Shown here: positions 1 to 6,662 of the stretch, piece after piece
How the letters are laid out: each line of letters starts with the position of its first letter
How positions within the stretch are numbered: position 1 is the first letter of the stretch
Source: Hyphomicrobiales bacterium
GTDB taxonomy: Bacteria > Pseudomonadota > Alphaproteobacteria > Rhizobiales > Xanthobacteraceae
DNA: 8,130 nt
Assembly (NCBI GenBank): GCA_023266695.1
Contig: JAHFPO010000108.1
Span: 1 to 8,130 of the forward strand
Direction of reading: 5' to 3'
The notes under the pieces: generated by a model
Database searches by the model: none
Told to the model about the DNA's origin: nothing
The model's input: only the letters and a program-made list of their open reading frames with translations
Made by a program: the position numbers and the translations under genes

Positions 1-10
1 GCAGGCGGTG

Positions 11-37
11 GCCGCCCTCTGATCAGAGCAGGGCGGC
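11..37. repeat. Inverted repeat around convergent stop codons; possible bidirectional terminator
   Basis: GCCGCCC (11-17) pairs with GGGCGGC (31-37), and the 10 bases at 18-27 between them are themselves a palindrome (TCTGATCAGA). The bioD stop on the minus strand (TCA, 23-25) sits at its centre. A plus-strand TGA (20-22) directly abuts it, ending a possible partial reading frame from position 2 (QAVAAL). A stem here could terminate transcription from either side. There is no T-tract, so a rho-independent terminator is not proven. Confidence 0.35.
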
Positions 38-715
38 GATCTCGGCGAAGGCCGGATGATCGGCGCCCGCGCTCTTGCGATAGGGCAGCGCGACCACTGG
101 CAGGGGGTTCGCGAAACGCGCGATCGTGGCGACCGTGTCGTCGAGCGGCACGGCGCTTTCCGGTGTCTCGCTCACGACCACGGCCGCGATTTTCGCCTGA
201 CGCCGCGCAAGCACCTCGAATGCGGTGAGCGTGTGGCTGAGGGTGCCGAGATAGCTGCCGGCGACGAGGATGACCGGCCGGCCGAGCGTCTCGATCCAGT
301 CGAGCACCGTGCGTTTTTCGTCGAGCGGGACCATCACGCCGCCGATCCCTTCGATGAAAAGCGTGCCGCCGATCCCTTCGATGAGATGAGCGGCCATGGC
401 CTTGCGGCAGAACTCGATGAGGGCGTCGAATTCGAGCGCGCGGCCTTCCTTGCGCGCCGCCATCTCGGGCGAGAGGGGAGCGCGGAAGCGCCACGGCGCG
501 ATCATCGCGATCTCACTCAAGTCGGTCTTGCGGCCGAGCGCCGCGAGCAGCACGGCGGGGTCGCTTTCGTCCGCGTGCGCCGGATCGAAACCGCTCACCA
601 CCGGCTTCAGCGCCGCGACCGGTTTGCCCTGACTACGCAAGTACCGGATCAGGCCCGTGGTGACGAAAGTCTTGCCGATGTCGGTCCCAGTCGCGGTGAC
701 GAAGAACGCGGTCAC
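23..715 (-). CDS. bioD: ATP-dependent dethiobiotin synthetase BioD
   Basis: Closes the ureido ring of 7,8-diaminononanoate with CO2 and ATP to give dethiobiotin, the penultimate biotin step, in the cytosol. The 230-residue protein begins MTAFFVTATGTDIGKT, which contains the family P-loop (G10 to T16, with K15 and T16). K37 lies in ALKPVVSG and matches the catalytic Lys37 of E. coli BioD. The IEGIGG motif corresponds to the VEGAGG motif of the family, and LDWIETLGRPVILVAGSYLG is typical of alphaproteobacterial BioD. The start is GTG at 715; no strong ribosome binding site is visible, so translation is probably coupled to bioF, whose stop lies 4 bp upstream. Odd feature: the IEGIGG motif occurs twice (residues 112-117 and 121-126). 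The protein is slightly longer than the 225 residues of E. coli BioD, which fits a small insertion. The frame is intact. Confidence 0.95.
   Translation of the reverse strand: MTAFFVTATGTDIGKTFVTTGLIRYLRSQGKPVAALKPVVSGFDPAHADESDPAVLLAALGRKTDLSEIAMIAPWRFRAPLSPEMAARKEGRALEFDALIEFCRKAMAAHLIEGIGGTLFIEGIGGVMVPLDEKRTVLDWIETLGRPVILVAGSYLGTLSHTLTAFEVLARRQAKIAAVVVSETPESAVPLDDTVATIARFANPLPVVALPYRKSAGADHPAFAEIAALL
338..384. repeat. 20-bp direct repeat with 27-bp period inside bioD
   Basis: The 20-base word at 338-357 recurs without mismatch at 365-384. The 27-bp period is nine codons, so the frame is kept. Both copies encode the glycine-rich motif IEGIGG. The copy followed by VMVPL (encoded by 338-357) is the one in normal family context; the other replaces the usual short variable linker before it. 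This looks like an in-frame tandem duplication. Confidence 0.8.
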
Positions 716-719
716 GGAT

Positions 720-1916
720 TCAGCGCTTGAAGATGCGGGAGCGGATGAGCTCAGCGAGACGGGCGATCTCCGCGTCCGGGTGCGCGGCGCTGAAGGTGAG
801 GCGGAGCCGCGCGGTGCCCGCGGGCACGGTCGGCGGCCGGATGGCGACGGCGAGGAAGCCTTCCGCCTCCAAGAGGCGCGAGGCGGAAAGAGCCGCCTGC
901 GATTCTCCGATCAGCACCGGCACGATCGGACTTTGCGCTTCCGGCAGCCCGGCGAGCCGGGTGAAAGCTTTGGCTTTCTCGAGCGGCAGCGCCGCATAGG
1001 CGGGCTCGCGCTCGATCAGGTCGATGGCGGCGATTGCCGCGGCGACCGTCGCCGGCGGCAGGCCGGTGGAATAGATGAGCGTGCGCGCGCGGTTGCGGAC
1101 GAGGTCGATCACCGCCGCCGACGCGCAGAGATAGCCGCCATAGCCGCCGATCGCCTTCGACAGCGTGCCCATCTGCAACGGCACTTCGGCGTTGCTGCCA
1201 CCGGCGAAACTCGATCCGCGACCATCGCCGACGACGCCGATGCCGTGGGCGTCGTCGGAGAGAAGCCAGGCATCGTAGCTTCGCGCCAGCGCCGAGAGTT
1301 CGGCGAGCGGGGCGAGGTCGCCGTCCATGGAGAACACGCCGTCGGTCGCGATCAGCGCATGCCGGTGATGGGCGCGATGCTGCTTGAGCAGGCGTTCGGC
1401 ATCGCCAAGATCGTTGTGGCGGAAGGATGCGATTCTGCCCTTGGCGAGTTGCGCGCCCGCCCACAGACAGGCATGGGCGAGCTCGTCGATCAGCACGAGG
1501 TCCGCGCGCCCGATCAGGGCCGGGATGATGCCGGTATTGGCGAGATAGCCCGAGCCGAAGACGCAACAGGCTTCCGTGTCCTTGAGGCGGGCGAGCTTGG
1601 CCTCCAGTTCGGCGTAGAGCGGATGATTGCCGGTGACGAGACGCGAGGCACCGGAACCGACGCCGTGCTTCGCGATCGCCGCGATCGCCGCTTTCTTGAT
1701 CGCCGGATGCTGGGTGAGATTGAGATAATCGTTGCAGGAGAAGGAGATGAGCCGGCGCCCGTTGCGGATAAGATAGATGCCGTCCTCGCGCGTGCTTTCG
1801 ACGAGCGAGCGGCGGAGGTGCCGGGCCTCGAGTTCGGCGAGCTTACCGGCCGCGAACTGATCGAGCGAGCCGAGGCCAGGATCGGCCTCGGTCGGCGTCT
1901 TGGCTTGACGGTTCAT
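720..1916 (-). CDS. bioF: 8-amino-7-oxononanoate synthase BioF
   Basis: A pyridoxal-phosphate enzyme that condenses L-alanine with pimeloyl-ACP or pimeloyl-CoA to 8-amino-7-oxononanoate, the first step of the biotin rings. It has 398 residues from the ATG at 1916 (MNRQAKTP), close to the 384 of E. coli BioF. A TTG at 1952 would add 12 residues but they do not look like family sequence. The fold-type I aminotransferase landmarks are in order: FSCNDYLNL (59-67), GSGASRLVTG (87-96), GSGYLANTG (121-129), DDAHGIGV (221-228) with the cofactor-stacking region, and TLSKAIGG (251-258) where K254 is the Schiff-base lysine. First gene of a leftward bioF-bioD unit, divergent from bioB. Related enzymes (KBL, HemA, SPT) share this fold; the biotin context settles the call. 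Confidence 0.95.
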   Translation of the reverse strand: MNRQAKTPTEADPGLGSLDQFAAGKLAELEARHLRRSLVESTREDGIYLIRNGRRLISFSCNDYLNLTQHPAIKKAAIAAIAKHGVGSGASRLVTGNHPLYAELEAKLARLKDTEACCVFGSGYLANTGIIPALIGRADLVLIDELAHACLWAGAQLAKGRIASFRHNDLGDAERLLKQHRAHHRHALIATDGVFSMDGDLAPLAELSALARSYDAWLLSDDAHGIGVVGDGRGSSFAGGSNAEVPLQMGTLSKAIGGYGGYLCASAAVIDLVRNRARTLIYSTGLPPATVAAAIAAIDLIEREPAYAALPLEKAKAFTRLAGLPEAQSPIVPVLIGESQAALSASRLLEAEGFLAVAIRPPTVPAGTARLRLTFSAAHPDAEIARLAELIRSRIFKR

Positions 1917-1981
1917 GGGCCTAGCGTTACCCGGACCCTCACTCCAATGCAAAACGATTGAGACCGCGGTAGAATAGCCCC
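1917..1981. promoter_or_regulatory. Divergent bioF / bioB promoter region
   Basis: This 65-bp space must hold the start signals of both biotin units unless they are read from elsewhere. On the plus strand TAGAAT (1970-1975) is a good -10 match; its start point would fall at or next to the bioB ATG (1982), and no purine-rich ribosome binding site precedes that ATG. On the minus strand TTGCAT (1952-1947) lies 17 bp before TAACGC (1929-1924), a weak promoter-like pair. An 8-bp palindrome ACCGCGGT occupies 1963-1970. I see no BioR-type site (TTATCTATAA-like) and no BirA-type palindrome. Confidence 0.45.
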
Positions 1982-2998
1982 ATGTCCAAGATCCCAGTGA
2001 AAGCGGCCGATTCCAGACGAGCCGGGGGGAGCGGCGCCATCCGCAACGACTGGACCCGCGAAGAAGTGCGCGCGCTGTTCGCGCTGCCTTTCCCGGAGCT
2101 CTTGTTCGAGGCGCAACGCATCCACCGCCTGCATTTCGATCCCTGCGAAGTGCAGATCTCGACGTTGCTTTCGATCAAGACCGGCGGCTGTCCGGAGGAC
2201 TGCGCCTATTGCCCGCAGAGCGTGCATTATGCGACCGGCGTGAAGGCCGAAAAAATCATGCGCCTCGACGCGGTGCTCGCGGAAGCGCGCGCCGCCAGGG
2301 CGGCCGGCGCCCAGCGCTTCTGCATGGGTGCCGCCTGGCGCGAACCCAAGGACCGCGACCTCGATCAGGTTTGCCGGATGGTCGAGGGGGTGAAAGCGCT
2401 CGGGCTCGAGACCTGCGCCACCCTCGGCATGCTCACGCGTCCGCAAGCCGAGCGCCTGAAGGACGCCGGCCTCGACTATTACAACCACAACCTCGACACC
2501 TCGCCCGAGTATTACAGCCGGATCATCACCACCCGCACCTATCAGGACCGGCTCGATACGCTCGCGCACGTGCGCGACGCCGGCATCCATGTCTGTTGCG
2601 GCGGCATCATCGGCATGGGCGAGGACGAGGAGGACCGCATCGGCATGATCGCAACGCTCGCGAGCCTGCCGGTTCATCCCGAGAGCGTGCCGATCAATCT
2701 CCTGGTGCAGGTCGAGGGCACGCCGCTCGCGACCGGAAAGACGCTCGATCCCCTCGACTTCGTGCGCGTGATCGCGGCCGCCCGCGTCACCATGCCGGCC
2801 TCGGTGGTGCGGCTCTCGGCCGGCCGCGAGGACATGAGCGACGAGACCCAGGCGCTTGCTTTCCTCGCCGGCGCCAATTCGATCTTCTACGGGCCGAAAT
2901 TGCTGACCACGCCCAATCCCGAGCGCGACCGCGACATGCGGCTGATGGACCGGCTTGGCCTCGTTCCGATGTCGGACCGAGGGGAATTCGGTGCGTAA
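1982..2998 (+). CDS. bioB: Biotin synthase BioB (radical SAM)
   Basis: Converts dethiobiotin to biotin by radical sulfur insertion, using an S-adenosylmethionine-binding [4Fe-4S] cluster and a sacrificial [2Fe-2S] cluster. The 338-residue protein carries the radical SAM motif C70-x3-C74-x2-C77 in KTGGCPEDCAYCPQS. Counting from E. coli BioB with a constant offset of 17, the [2Fe-2S] ligands are all present: C114 (RFCMGAAWR), C145 (ETCATLG), C205 (HVCCGGI) and R277 (VRLSAGR). YNHNLDTSPEYY (167-178) is also a BioB signature. The N-terminus is about 17 residues longer than E. coli's. The only upstream ATG, at 1982, is used; no ribosome binding site is seen, so the message may be leaderless. It overlaps bioA by 8 nt, which indicates one operon. 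Confidence 0.97.
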   Translation: MSKIPVKAADSRRAGGSGAIRNDWTREEVRALFALPFPELLFEAQRIHRLHFDPCEVQISTLLSIKTGGCPEDCAYCPQSVHYATGVKAEKIMRLDAVLAEARAARAAGAQRFCMGAAWREPKDRDLDQVCRMVEGVKALGLETCATLGMLTRPQAERLKDAGLDYYNHNLDTSPEYYSRIITTRTYQDRLDTLAHVRDAGIHVCCGGIIGMGEDEEDRIGMIATLASLPVHPESVPINLLVQVEGTPLATGKTLDPLDFVRVIAAARVTMPASVVRLSAGREDMSDETQALAFLAGANSIFYGPKLLTTPNPERDRDMRLMDRLGLVPMSDRGEFGA

Positions 2999-4295
2999 TC
3001 CGCGTCCCCACTGGTACGAAGCGGGTCTCGACCATATTTGGCTGCCCTATGCGCAGATGAAGACGGCGGCTTCGCCGCTCGCGGCCGCGCGCACCTATGG
3101 CAGCCGCATCGTGCTCGACGACGGGCGCGAGCTCGTCGACGGCGTCGCCTCCTGGTGGACCGCCTGCCACGGCTACAATCATCCGCACGTCGCGATGGCG
3201 GTGGCGCTCCAGCTCGAGAGGATTCCGCATGTGATGCTGGGCGGTCTGGTGCACGAGCAGGCGGCGACCCTCGCGCGCCGGCTCGCGGCGATGCTCCCCG
3301 GCGATCTCGACCATGTATTCTTCTCCGAGTCGGGCTCGGTCTCGGTCGAGGTCGCGCTCAAGATGGCGGTGCAGTATTGGCTCAACCAGGGCCGACGCGG
3401 CCGCACGCGGTTCGTTGCTTTCAAGGGCGGCTATCACGGCGACACCACCGGGGCGATGGCGGTGAGCGATCCCGGGATCGGCTTTCACACCGAATTCAAG
3501 GGATTGCTGCCGGCTCATTTCGTGATCGATCTACCGCACGACGAGGAGAGCACGGCGGCGTTCGAGCGCTTTCTGGAACGCCACGCCGACGAGCTCGCCG
3601 GCATCATCGTCGAGCCGCTGGTGCAGGGCGCGGGCGGCATGCGCTTCCACGACGCGGAAGTGTTGCGGCGCCTGCGCGCTGGCGCCGACCGCCATGAGCT
3701 GCTTTTGATTTTCGACGAGATTTTCACCGGCTTCGGCCGCACCGGTGAAATGTTCGCCTGCGAAGCGGCGGGCGTCGTCCCCGACATCGTCACGCTTTCG
3801 AAGGCGCTCACCGGCGGCACGCTGCCGCTCGCCGCGACCGTCGCGTGCGCCAAGGTATTCGACGCCTTCTGGTCCGACGACCCCACGCACGCGCTGATGC
3901 ACGGCCCGACCTATGCGGGCAATGCGCTCGCTTGCGCGGCGGCCAATGCCTCGCTCGATCTGTTCGAGCGCGAGCCGCGGATCGAGCAGGTCGCTGCTAT
4001 CGAGAATGCGCTCGCGCGCGATCTCGCGCCCTGCCGCGATCTCCCGGGTATCGTGGACGTGCGGACGAAAGGCGCGATCGGCGTCGTCGAGCTAGCGAAG
4101 ATCGACGACCTCGCCGGTTTGCGCCGCCGCTTTGTGGAGGAGGGCGTGTTCGTGCGGCCGTTCGGCTCGATCGTCTATCTCACCCCCGCTTTCACCATCG
4201 AGCCGGAGGATCTGGCGCTCCTCACTGGGGCGATCATGAAGGTACTCGGCGGCAAGGCCGAGAAGAAGGCCAGGAAAGGGAAGCAGGCGAAATGA
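2991..4295 (+). CDS. bioA: Adenosylmethionine-8-amino-7-oxononanoate aminotransferase BioA
   Basis: A pyridoxal-phosphate transaminase that aminates 8-amino-7-oxononanoate to 7,8-diaminononanoate, normally with S-adenosylmethionine as donor. I choose the GTG at 2991 (434 residues, VRNPRPHWYEAG): it follows GAGGGG (2979-2984) at 6 nt and overlaps the end of bioB. An ATG at 2955 in the same frame lies deep inside bioB and adds 12 unlikely residues. Landmarks: WLPYAQM (17-23), substrate-pocket region DGVASWWTACHGYNHP (50-65), ESGSVSVEVALKMA (113-126), KGGYHGDTTGAM (145-156), FDEIFTGFGRTG (241-252) with cofactor aspartate D242, and LSKALTGG (269-276) with Schiff-base K271. Two other aminotransferases, BioK and BioU, can replace BioA; the motif set favours BioA. 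The last 14 residues form a lysine-rich tail not seen in the E. coli protein. Confidence 0.95.
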   Translation: MRNPRPHWYEAGLDHIWLPYAQMKTAASPLAAARTYGSRIVLDDGRELVDGVASWWTACHGYNHPHVAMAVALQLERIPHVMLGGLVHEQAATLARRLAAMLPGDLDHVFFSESGSVSVEVALKMAVQYWLNQGRRGRTRFVAFKGGYHGDTTGAMAVSDPGIGFHTEFKGLLPAHFVIDLPHDEESTAAFERFLERHADELAGIIVEPLVQGAGGMRFHDAEVLRRLRAGADRHELLLIFDEIFTGFGRTGEMFACEAAGVVPDIVTLSKALTGGTLPLAATVACAKVFDAFWSDDPTHALMHGPTYAGNALACAAANASLDLFEREPRIEQVAAIENALARDLAPCRDLPGIVDVRTKGAIGVVELAKIDDLAGLRRRFVEEGVFVRPFGSIVYLTPAFTIEPEDLALLTGAIMKVLGGKAEKKARKGKQAK

Positions 4296-4378
4296 GCGAA
4301 GGCCGGTTCGAAACCGAAACCGCGGCTATAATGGCGCCGGTCGAGCAAGCCCCGCCCGCCTTCCGGATCGAATGCTGA
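4292..4378 (+). CDS. Possible 28-codon ORF coupling bioA to the ThDP enzyme gene
   Basis: The ATG overlaps the bioA stop as ATGA (4292-4295). The TGA (4376-4378) lies between and overlaps the two candidate starts of the next gene (ATG 4372 and ATG 4378). The peptide begins MSEGRFETETAAIMAPVE; it has no recognisable motif or signal peptide. AGG at 4285-4287 is a short-range ribosome binding candidate. Such stop/start overlaps are how reinitiating ribosomes pass down an operon, so this could be a coupling peptide. It is equally possible that it is untranslated leader, because a perfect TATAAT lies within it. I do not recognise it. Confidence 0.25.
   Translation: MSEGRFETETAAIMAPVEQAPPAFRIEC
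4327..4332 (+). promoter_or_regulatory. Candidate -10 box upstream of the ThDP enzyme gene
   Basis: A perfect TATAAT in otherwise very GC-rich sequence, 39 bp before the ATG at 4372. No convincing -35 element is found 16-18 bp upstream. If active, it would give the downstream gene a promoter of its own, independent of bioBA, with a leader of roughly 33 nt. Confidence 0.22.
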
Positions 4379-6093
4379 TGCACAAGCCCGCACCCCCCAC
4401 ATCCGCCGCTCTCCGGCCTCGCACCGGCGCGCGGTTGCTCATCGATGCGCTCGCTGCGAACGGCCTCACCCATGCCTTCGGCGTGCCGGGCGAGAGCTTT
4501 CTCGCCGTGCTCGACGCCTTGTCCGATAGCCCGATCGATTTCGTAGTGTGCCGGCAGGAGGGCGGCGCCGCCATGATGGCGGAGGCCGCCGGCAAGCTCA
4601 CCGGCAAGCCCGGCCTCTGCTTCGTCACCCGCGGCCCCGGCGCCACCAACGCGAGTTCGGGCGTGCATGTGGCGCAGCAGGATTCGACGCCGATGATCCT
4701 GTTCGTCGGCAATATCGCGCGCGGCTTCCGCGGCCGCGAGGCGTTTCAGGAAATCGACTGCAAGGCCGTGTTCGGCACGCTGGCGAAATGGGTGACGGAG
4801 ATCGACGAGGCCGCGCGCGTGCCCGAAGTGGTCGCCTGCGCGGTGCGCGCGGCGACCCAAGGTCGGCCCGGCCCGGTGGTGGTTTCGATCCCCGAGGACA
4901 TGCTCAGCGAGGAAGCCGTGGTCGCCGACGCGCCCGCGGTCGAAGCGACCGAGGCCTGGCCCGCGCCCGCCGATATGACTCGGCTGCAGAAGATGCTCGC
5001 CGCGGCCGAGCGTCCGATCGCGATCGTGGGCGGAAGCCGTTGGTCGGAGCAGGCGGTGGTCGCGCTCGCGCGCTTCGCCGAACGCTTCGATCTGCCGGTG
5101 GCGGCGAGCTTCCGCCGCCAGACGCTGTTTCCGGCCGATCACGATTGCTATGCGGGCGAGCTCGGGCTCGGGCCCAATCCGAAGCTCGCCGGGCGCATCA
5201 AATCGGCCGATCTGGTGCTCCTCCTCGGCGGCCGGCTGGGGGAGATTCCGAGCCAGGGCTACCGGCTCCTCGGTCTGCCCGACCCCGGCGTGCCGCTCGT
5301 CCATGTGCATGCGGCGTCCGAGGAGCTGGGCCGCGTCTATCAACCCGCGCTCGCGATCCACGCGAGCCCCAATGCCTTCACCGCCGCGCTCGCGGGACTG
5401 GAGCCGCCGCGCGAGATCAAATGGCGCGCGCGCAGGAAAGCCGCGCGCGCCGAGTATCTCGCTTGGTCGGAGGAAATCCCTCCCCATCCGGGCGCGGTGC
5501 AGATGGGAACGATCGTTCGCTTCCTGCGTGAGAAGCTTCCCGCCGACACTATCGTCTGCAACGGCGCCGGCAATTTCTCGGTCTGGGTTCATCGCTTCCA
5601 CCGCTACCTGAAATTGGGCACCCAGCTCGCGCCGGTCTCGGGTTCCATGGGCTATGGCGTGCCGGCGGCGATCGCGGCGAAGCGCCTGCTGCCCGATCGT
5701 ACCGTCGTCGCTTTTTCCGGCGACGGCGATTTCCTGATGACCGGGCAGGAACTCGCGACCGCGGTCCAATACGGCCTCGCCGTGAAGATTCTCGTCATCG
5801 ACAACGGCAGCTACGGCACCATCCGCATGCACCAGGAGCGGCATTATCCTGGTCGTGTGTTCGGCACCGATCTCTGCAATCCGGATTTCGCCGCGCTCGC
5901 GCGCGCCTATGGGGCGGATGGCTTCACGGTCACGCGCGATGAGGAAGTGGAACCTGCACTAAAAGCCGCCTTCGCGGCCAAGGGTGCGGCGGTCGTGCAC
6001 GTGAAGCTCGCCACCGACGCGATCCTGCCGACGACGACCTTGTCGGCGATCCGCGCCAAGGCGCTCGCCGCAAAAAGCGCGAACCGCGCTTGA
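4372..6093 (+). CDS. Acetolactate synthase-like thiamine diphosphate enzyme, substrate unknown
   Basis: A 573-residue member of the acetolactate synthase / pyruvate oxidase / benzoylformate decarboxylase superfamily, which cleaves or ligates 2-oxoacids using thiamine diphosphate. The N-terminal pyrimidine-binding domain (about 17-185) has AFGVPGESF (35-43) and RQEGGAAMMAEA (61-72), with E63 as the cofactor-activating glutamate. A central Rossmann-like domain (about 200-345) has IVGGSRWSEQA. The C-terminal diphosphate domain has GSMGYGVPAAI (424-434) and the metal motif GDGDF (450-454), ending at D477-N478 (VIDNGSYGTIRMHQERHYPG) where many relatives have N-N. No regulatory subunit (IlvH/N) follows, arguing against ordinary branched-chain synthesis. 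Starts at ATG 4372 or ATG 4378; the ribosome binding site is weak. Same strand as bioBA, 76 bp after bioA, so co-transcription is likely but a link to biotin is unproven. Confidence 0.85.
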   Translation: MLMHKPAPPTSAALRPRTGARLLIDALAANGLTHAFGVPGESFLAVLDALSDSPIDFVVCRQEGGAAMMAEAAGKLTGKPGLCFVTRGPGATNASSGVHVAQQDSTPMILFVGNIARGFRGREAFQEIDCKAVFGTLAKWVTEIDEAARVPEVVACAVRAATQGRPGPVVVSIPEDMLSEEAVVADAPAVEATEAWPAPADMTRLQKMLAAAERPIAIVGGSRWSEQAVVALARFAERFDLPVAASFRRQTLFPADHDCYAGELGLGPNPKLAGRIKSADLVLLLGGRLGEIPSQGYRLLGLPDPGVPLVHVHAASEELGRVYQPALAIHASPNAFTAALAGLEPPREIKWRARRKAARAEYLAWSEEIPPHPGAVQMGTIVRFLREKLPADTIVCNGAGNFSVWVHRFHRYLKLGTQLAPVSGSMGYGVPAAIAAKRLLPDRTVVAFSGDGDFLMTGQELATAVQYGLAVKILVIDNGSYGTIRMHQERHYPGRVFGTDLCNPDFAALARAYGADGFTVTRDEEVEPALKAAFAAKGAAVVHVKLATDAILPTTTLSAIRAKALAAKSANRA

Positions 6094-6104
6094 ATCCAGA
6101 TGGT

Positions 6105-6136
6105 AAAAAACAAACGCCCGCCAAAAAGCGGGCGTT
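6105..6136 (-). terminator. Rho-independent terminator for the DUF1127 gene
   Basis: AACGCCCGC (6113-6121) and GCGGGCGTT (6128-6136) form a perfect 9-bp stem with a 6-base loop. On the minus strand it is followed by TGTTTTTT (6112-6105), so it terminates leftward transcription coming from the DUF1127 gene 67 bp away. Rightward, only a two-base T run follows, so it would be weak for the ThDP enzyme operon, though the stem could still serve both. Confidence 0.85.
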
Positions 6137-6202
6137 ACTCGCGGATCGCGTGCCGCAGAAGCCGCACGGGAAGCGGAAGTGGAACTTTGGCGCGAACCGG
6201 CG

Positions 6203-6421
6203 TCAGTTGCCGATCTTACCGGTGACCGCGGCGCGCGGAATGTCTTCGCGAGCGAGCCCGCGCCGGGCGAGCGCCGCGTCCGAGAGTCGCGACAGCATCT
6301 CGTAACGCTGTTCGATCTCGCGGGCCTCGCGGATGCCGGCGAAGACGTCGGCGAAGAAGCGGCCGATAGCCATGAGCCGCGGGGCTTCGCGGGACAGGGT
6401 CGCAAGGGTCAGAGCAGACAT
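6203..6421 (-). CDS. DUF1127 small protein
   Basis: A 72-residue protein beginning MSALTLATLSREAPRLMAIG and ending in the DUF1127 signature: a short helix REAREIEQRYEMLSRLSDAAL (31-51), then ARRGLAREDIPR (52-63). Small arginine-rich proteins of this family are abundant in Alphaproteobacteria; the ones studied act as RNA-binding regulators or affect phosphate and carbon responses. The function here is unknown. The ATG at 6421 is preceded by GGGGA at a suitable distance. In-frame ATGs at 6433 and 6457 would add 4 or 12 residues; GGAATGGGGA spans the first of these and AAGGA lies just upstream of it. A TATAGT on the minus strand (6461-6456) is a possible -10 with no clear -35. The gene has its own terminator downstream. 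Confidence 0.85.
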   Translation of the reverse strand: MSALTLATLSREAPRLMAIGRFFADVFAGIREAREIEQRYEMLSRLSDAALARRGLAREDIPRAAVTGKIGN

Positions 6422-6496
6422 GGTGATCCCCATTCCTTGTCTTGATTTCGATTCCACTATAGTCTGGTATTTCAGCGCTACTACTTAGGCTTACCG

Positions 6497-6522
6497 CATG
6501 ACAGCAATGTGTCTGCTGCATG
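6497..6522. repeat. Imperfect hairpin in intergenic region
   Basis: CATG-A-CAGCA (6497-6506) can pair with TGCTG-CATG (6514-6522) around a 7-base loop, giving nine base pairs with one bulged A. It lies between the divergently oriented DUF1127 gene and antitoxin promoter. There is no T-tract. It could be a terminator, part of a regulatory site or chance. Confidence 0.4.
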
Positions 6523-6607
6523 GCAATATGACGAATAATCGAGGCCTTCGGGTGCCTTTAGGCGGCGTACTTCTATAGCTACGCGGTGACACATACAGCC
6601 GTGAGGT

Positions 6608-6635
6608 TTGCAGTGTATTACGTTTGTGATACAAT
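6608..6635 (+). promoter_or_regulatory. Promoter and palindromic operator of the antitoxin-toxin operon
   Basis: TTGCAG (6608-6613) and TACAAT (6630-6635) are spaced 16 bp as -35 and -10. TGTATTAC (6614-6621) and GTGATACA (6626-6633) form an inverted repeat matching at 7 of 8 positions with a 4-bp centre, lying in the spacer and covering most of the -10. Type II antitoxins of the RelB/DinJ family bind such palindromes through their ribbon-helix-helix domain and repress their own operon. That this antitoxin uses it is inference from position. Confidence 0.6.
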
Positions 6636-6662
6636 GGTAGCATGGTAGAGAAGGACGTGGTT

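Noticed and set aside
2..22. Six codons (QAVAAL) and a stop as the end of a convergent gene
   Set aside because: Too short to support a gene call; kept only as part of the palindrome observation.
657..1961. Plus-strand open frame of 434 codons
   Set aside because: It is antisense to bioF, whose minus-strand protein has a full set of family motifs. The plus-strand translation is arginine- and glutamate-rich with no family character, as expected of a GC-rich shadow frame.
1917..1981. Biotin or thiamine riboswitch, or BioR operator
   Set aside because: The space is too short for a riboswitch, the BioR consensus is absent, and no thi-box-like sequence is seen.
3845..4378. Plus-strand 177-codon frame overlapping the end of bioA
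   Set aside because: Most of it is an arginine-rich shadow of bioA. Only its last 28 codons, outside bioA, are considered as a separate small ORF.
4234..5844. Minus-strand open frame of 536 codons
   Set aside because: Antisense to the ThDP enzyme gene and low in complexity (His/Arg/Glu-rich). The plus-strand protein is clearly real.
6642..6662. Earlier start for the antitoxin at ATG 6642
   Set aside because: It has no ribosome binding site, while ATG 6663 has GAGAAGGA at 7 nt and matches the family N-terminus.
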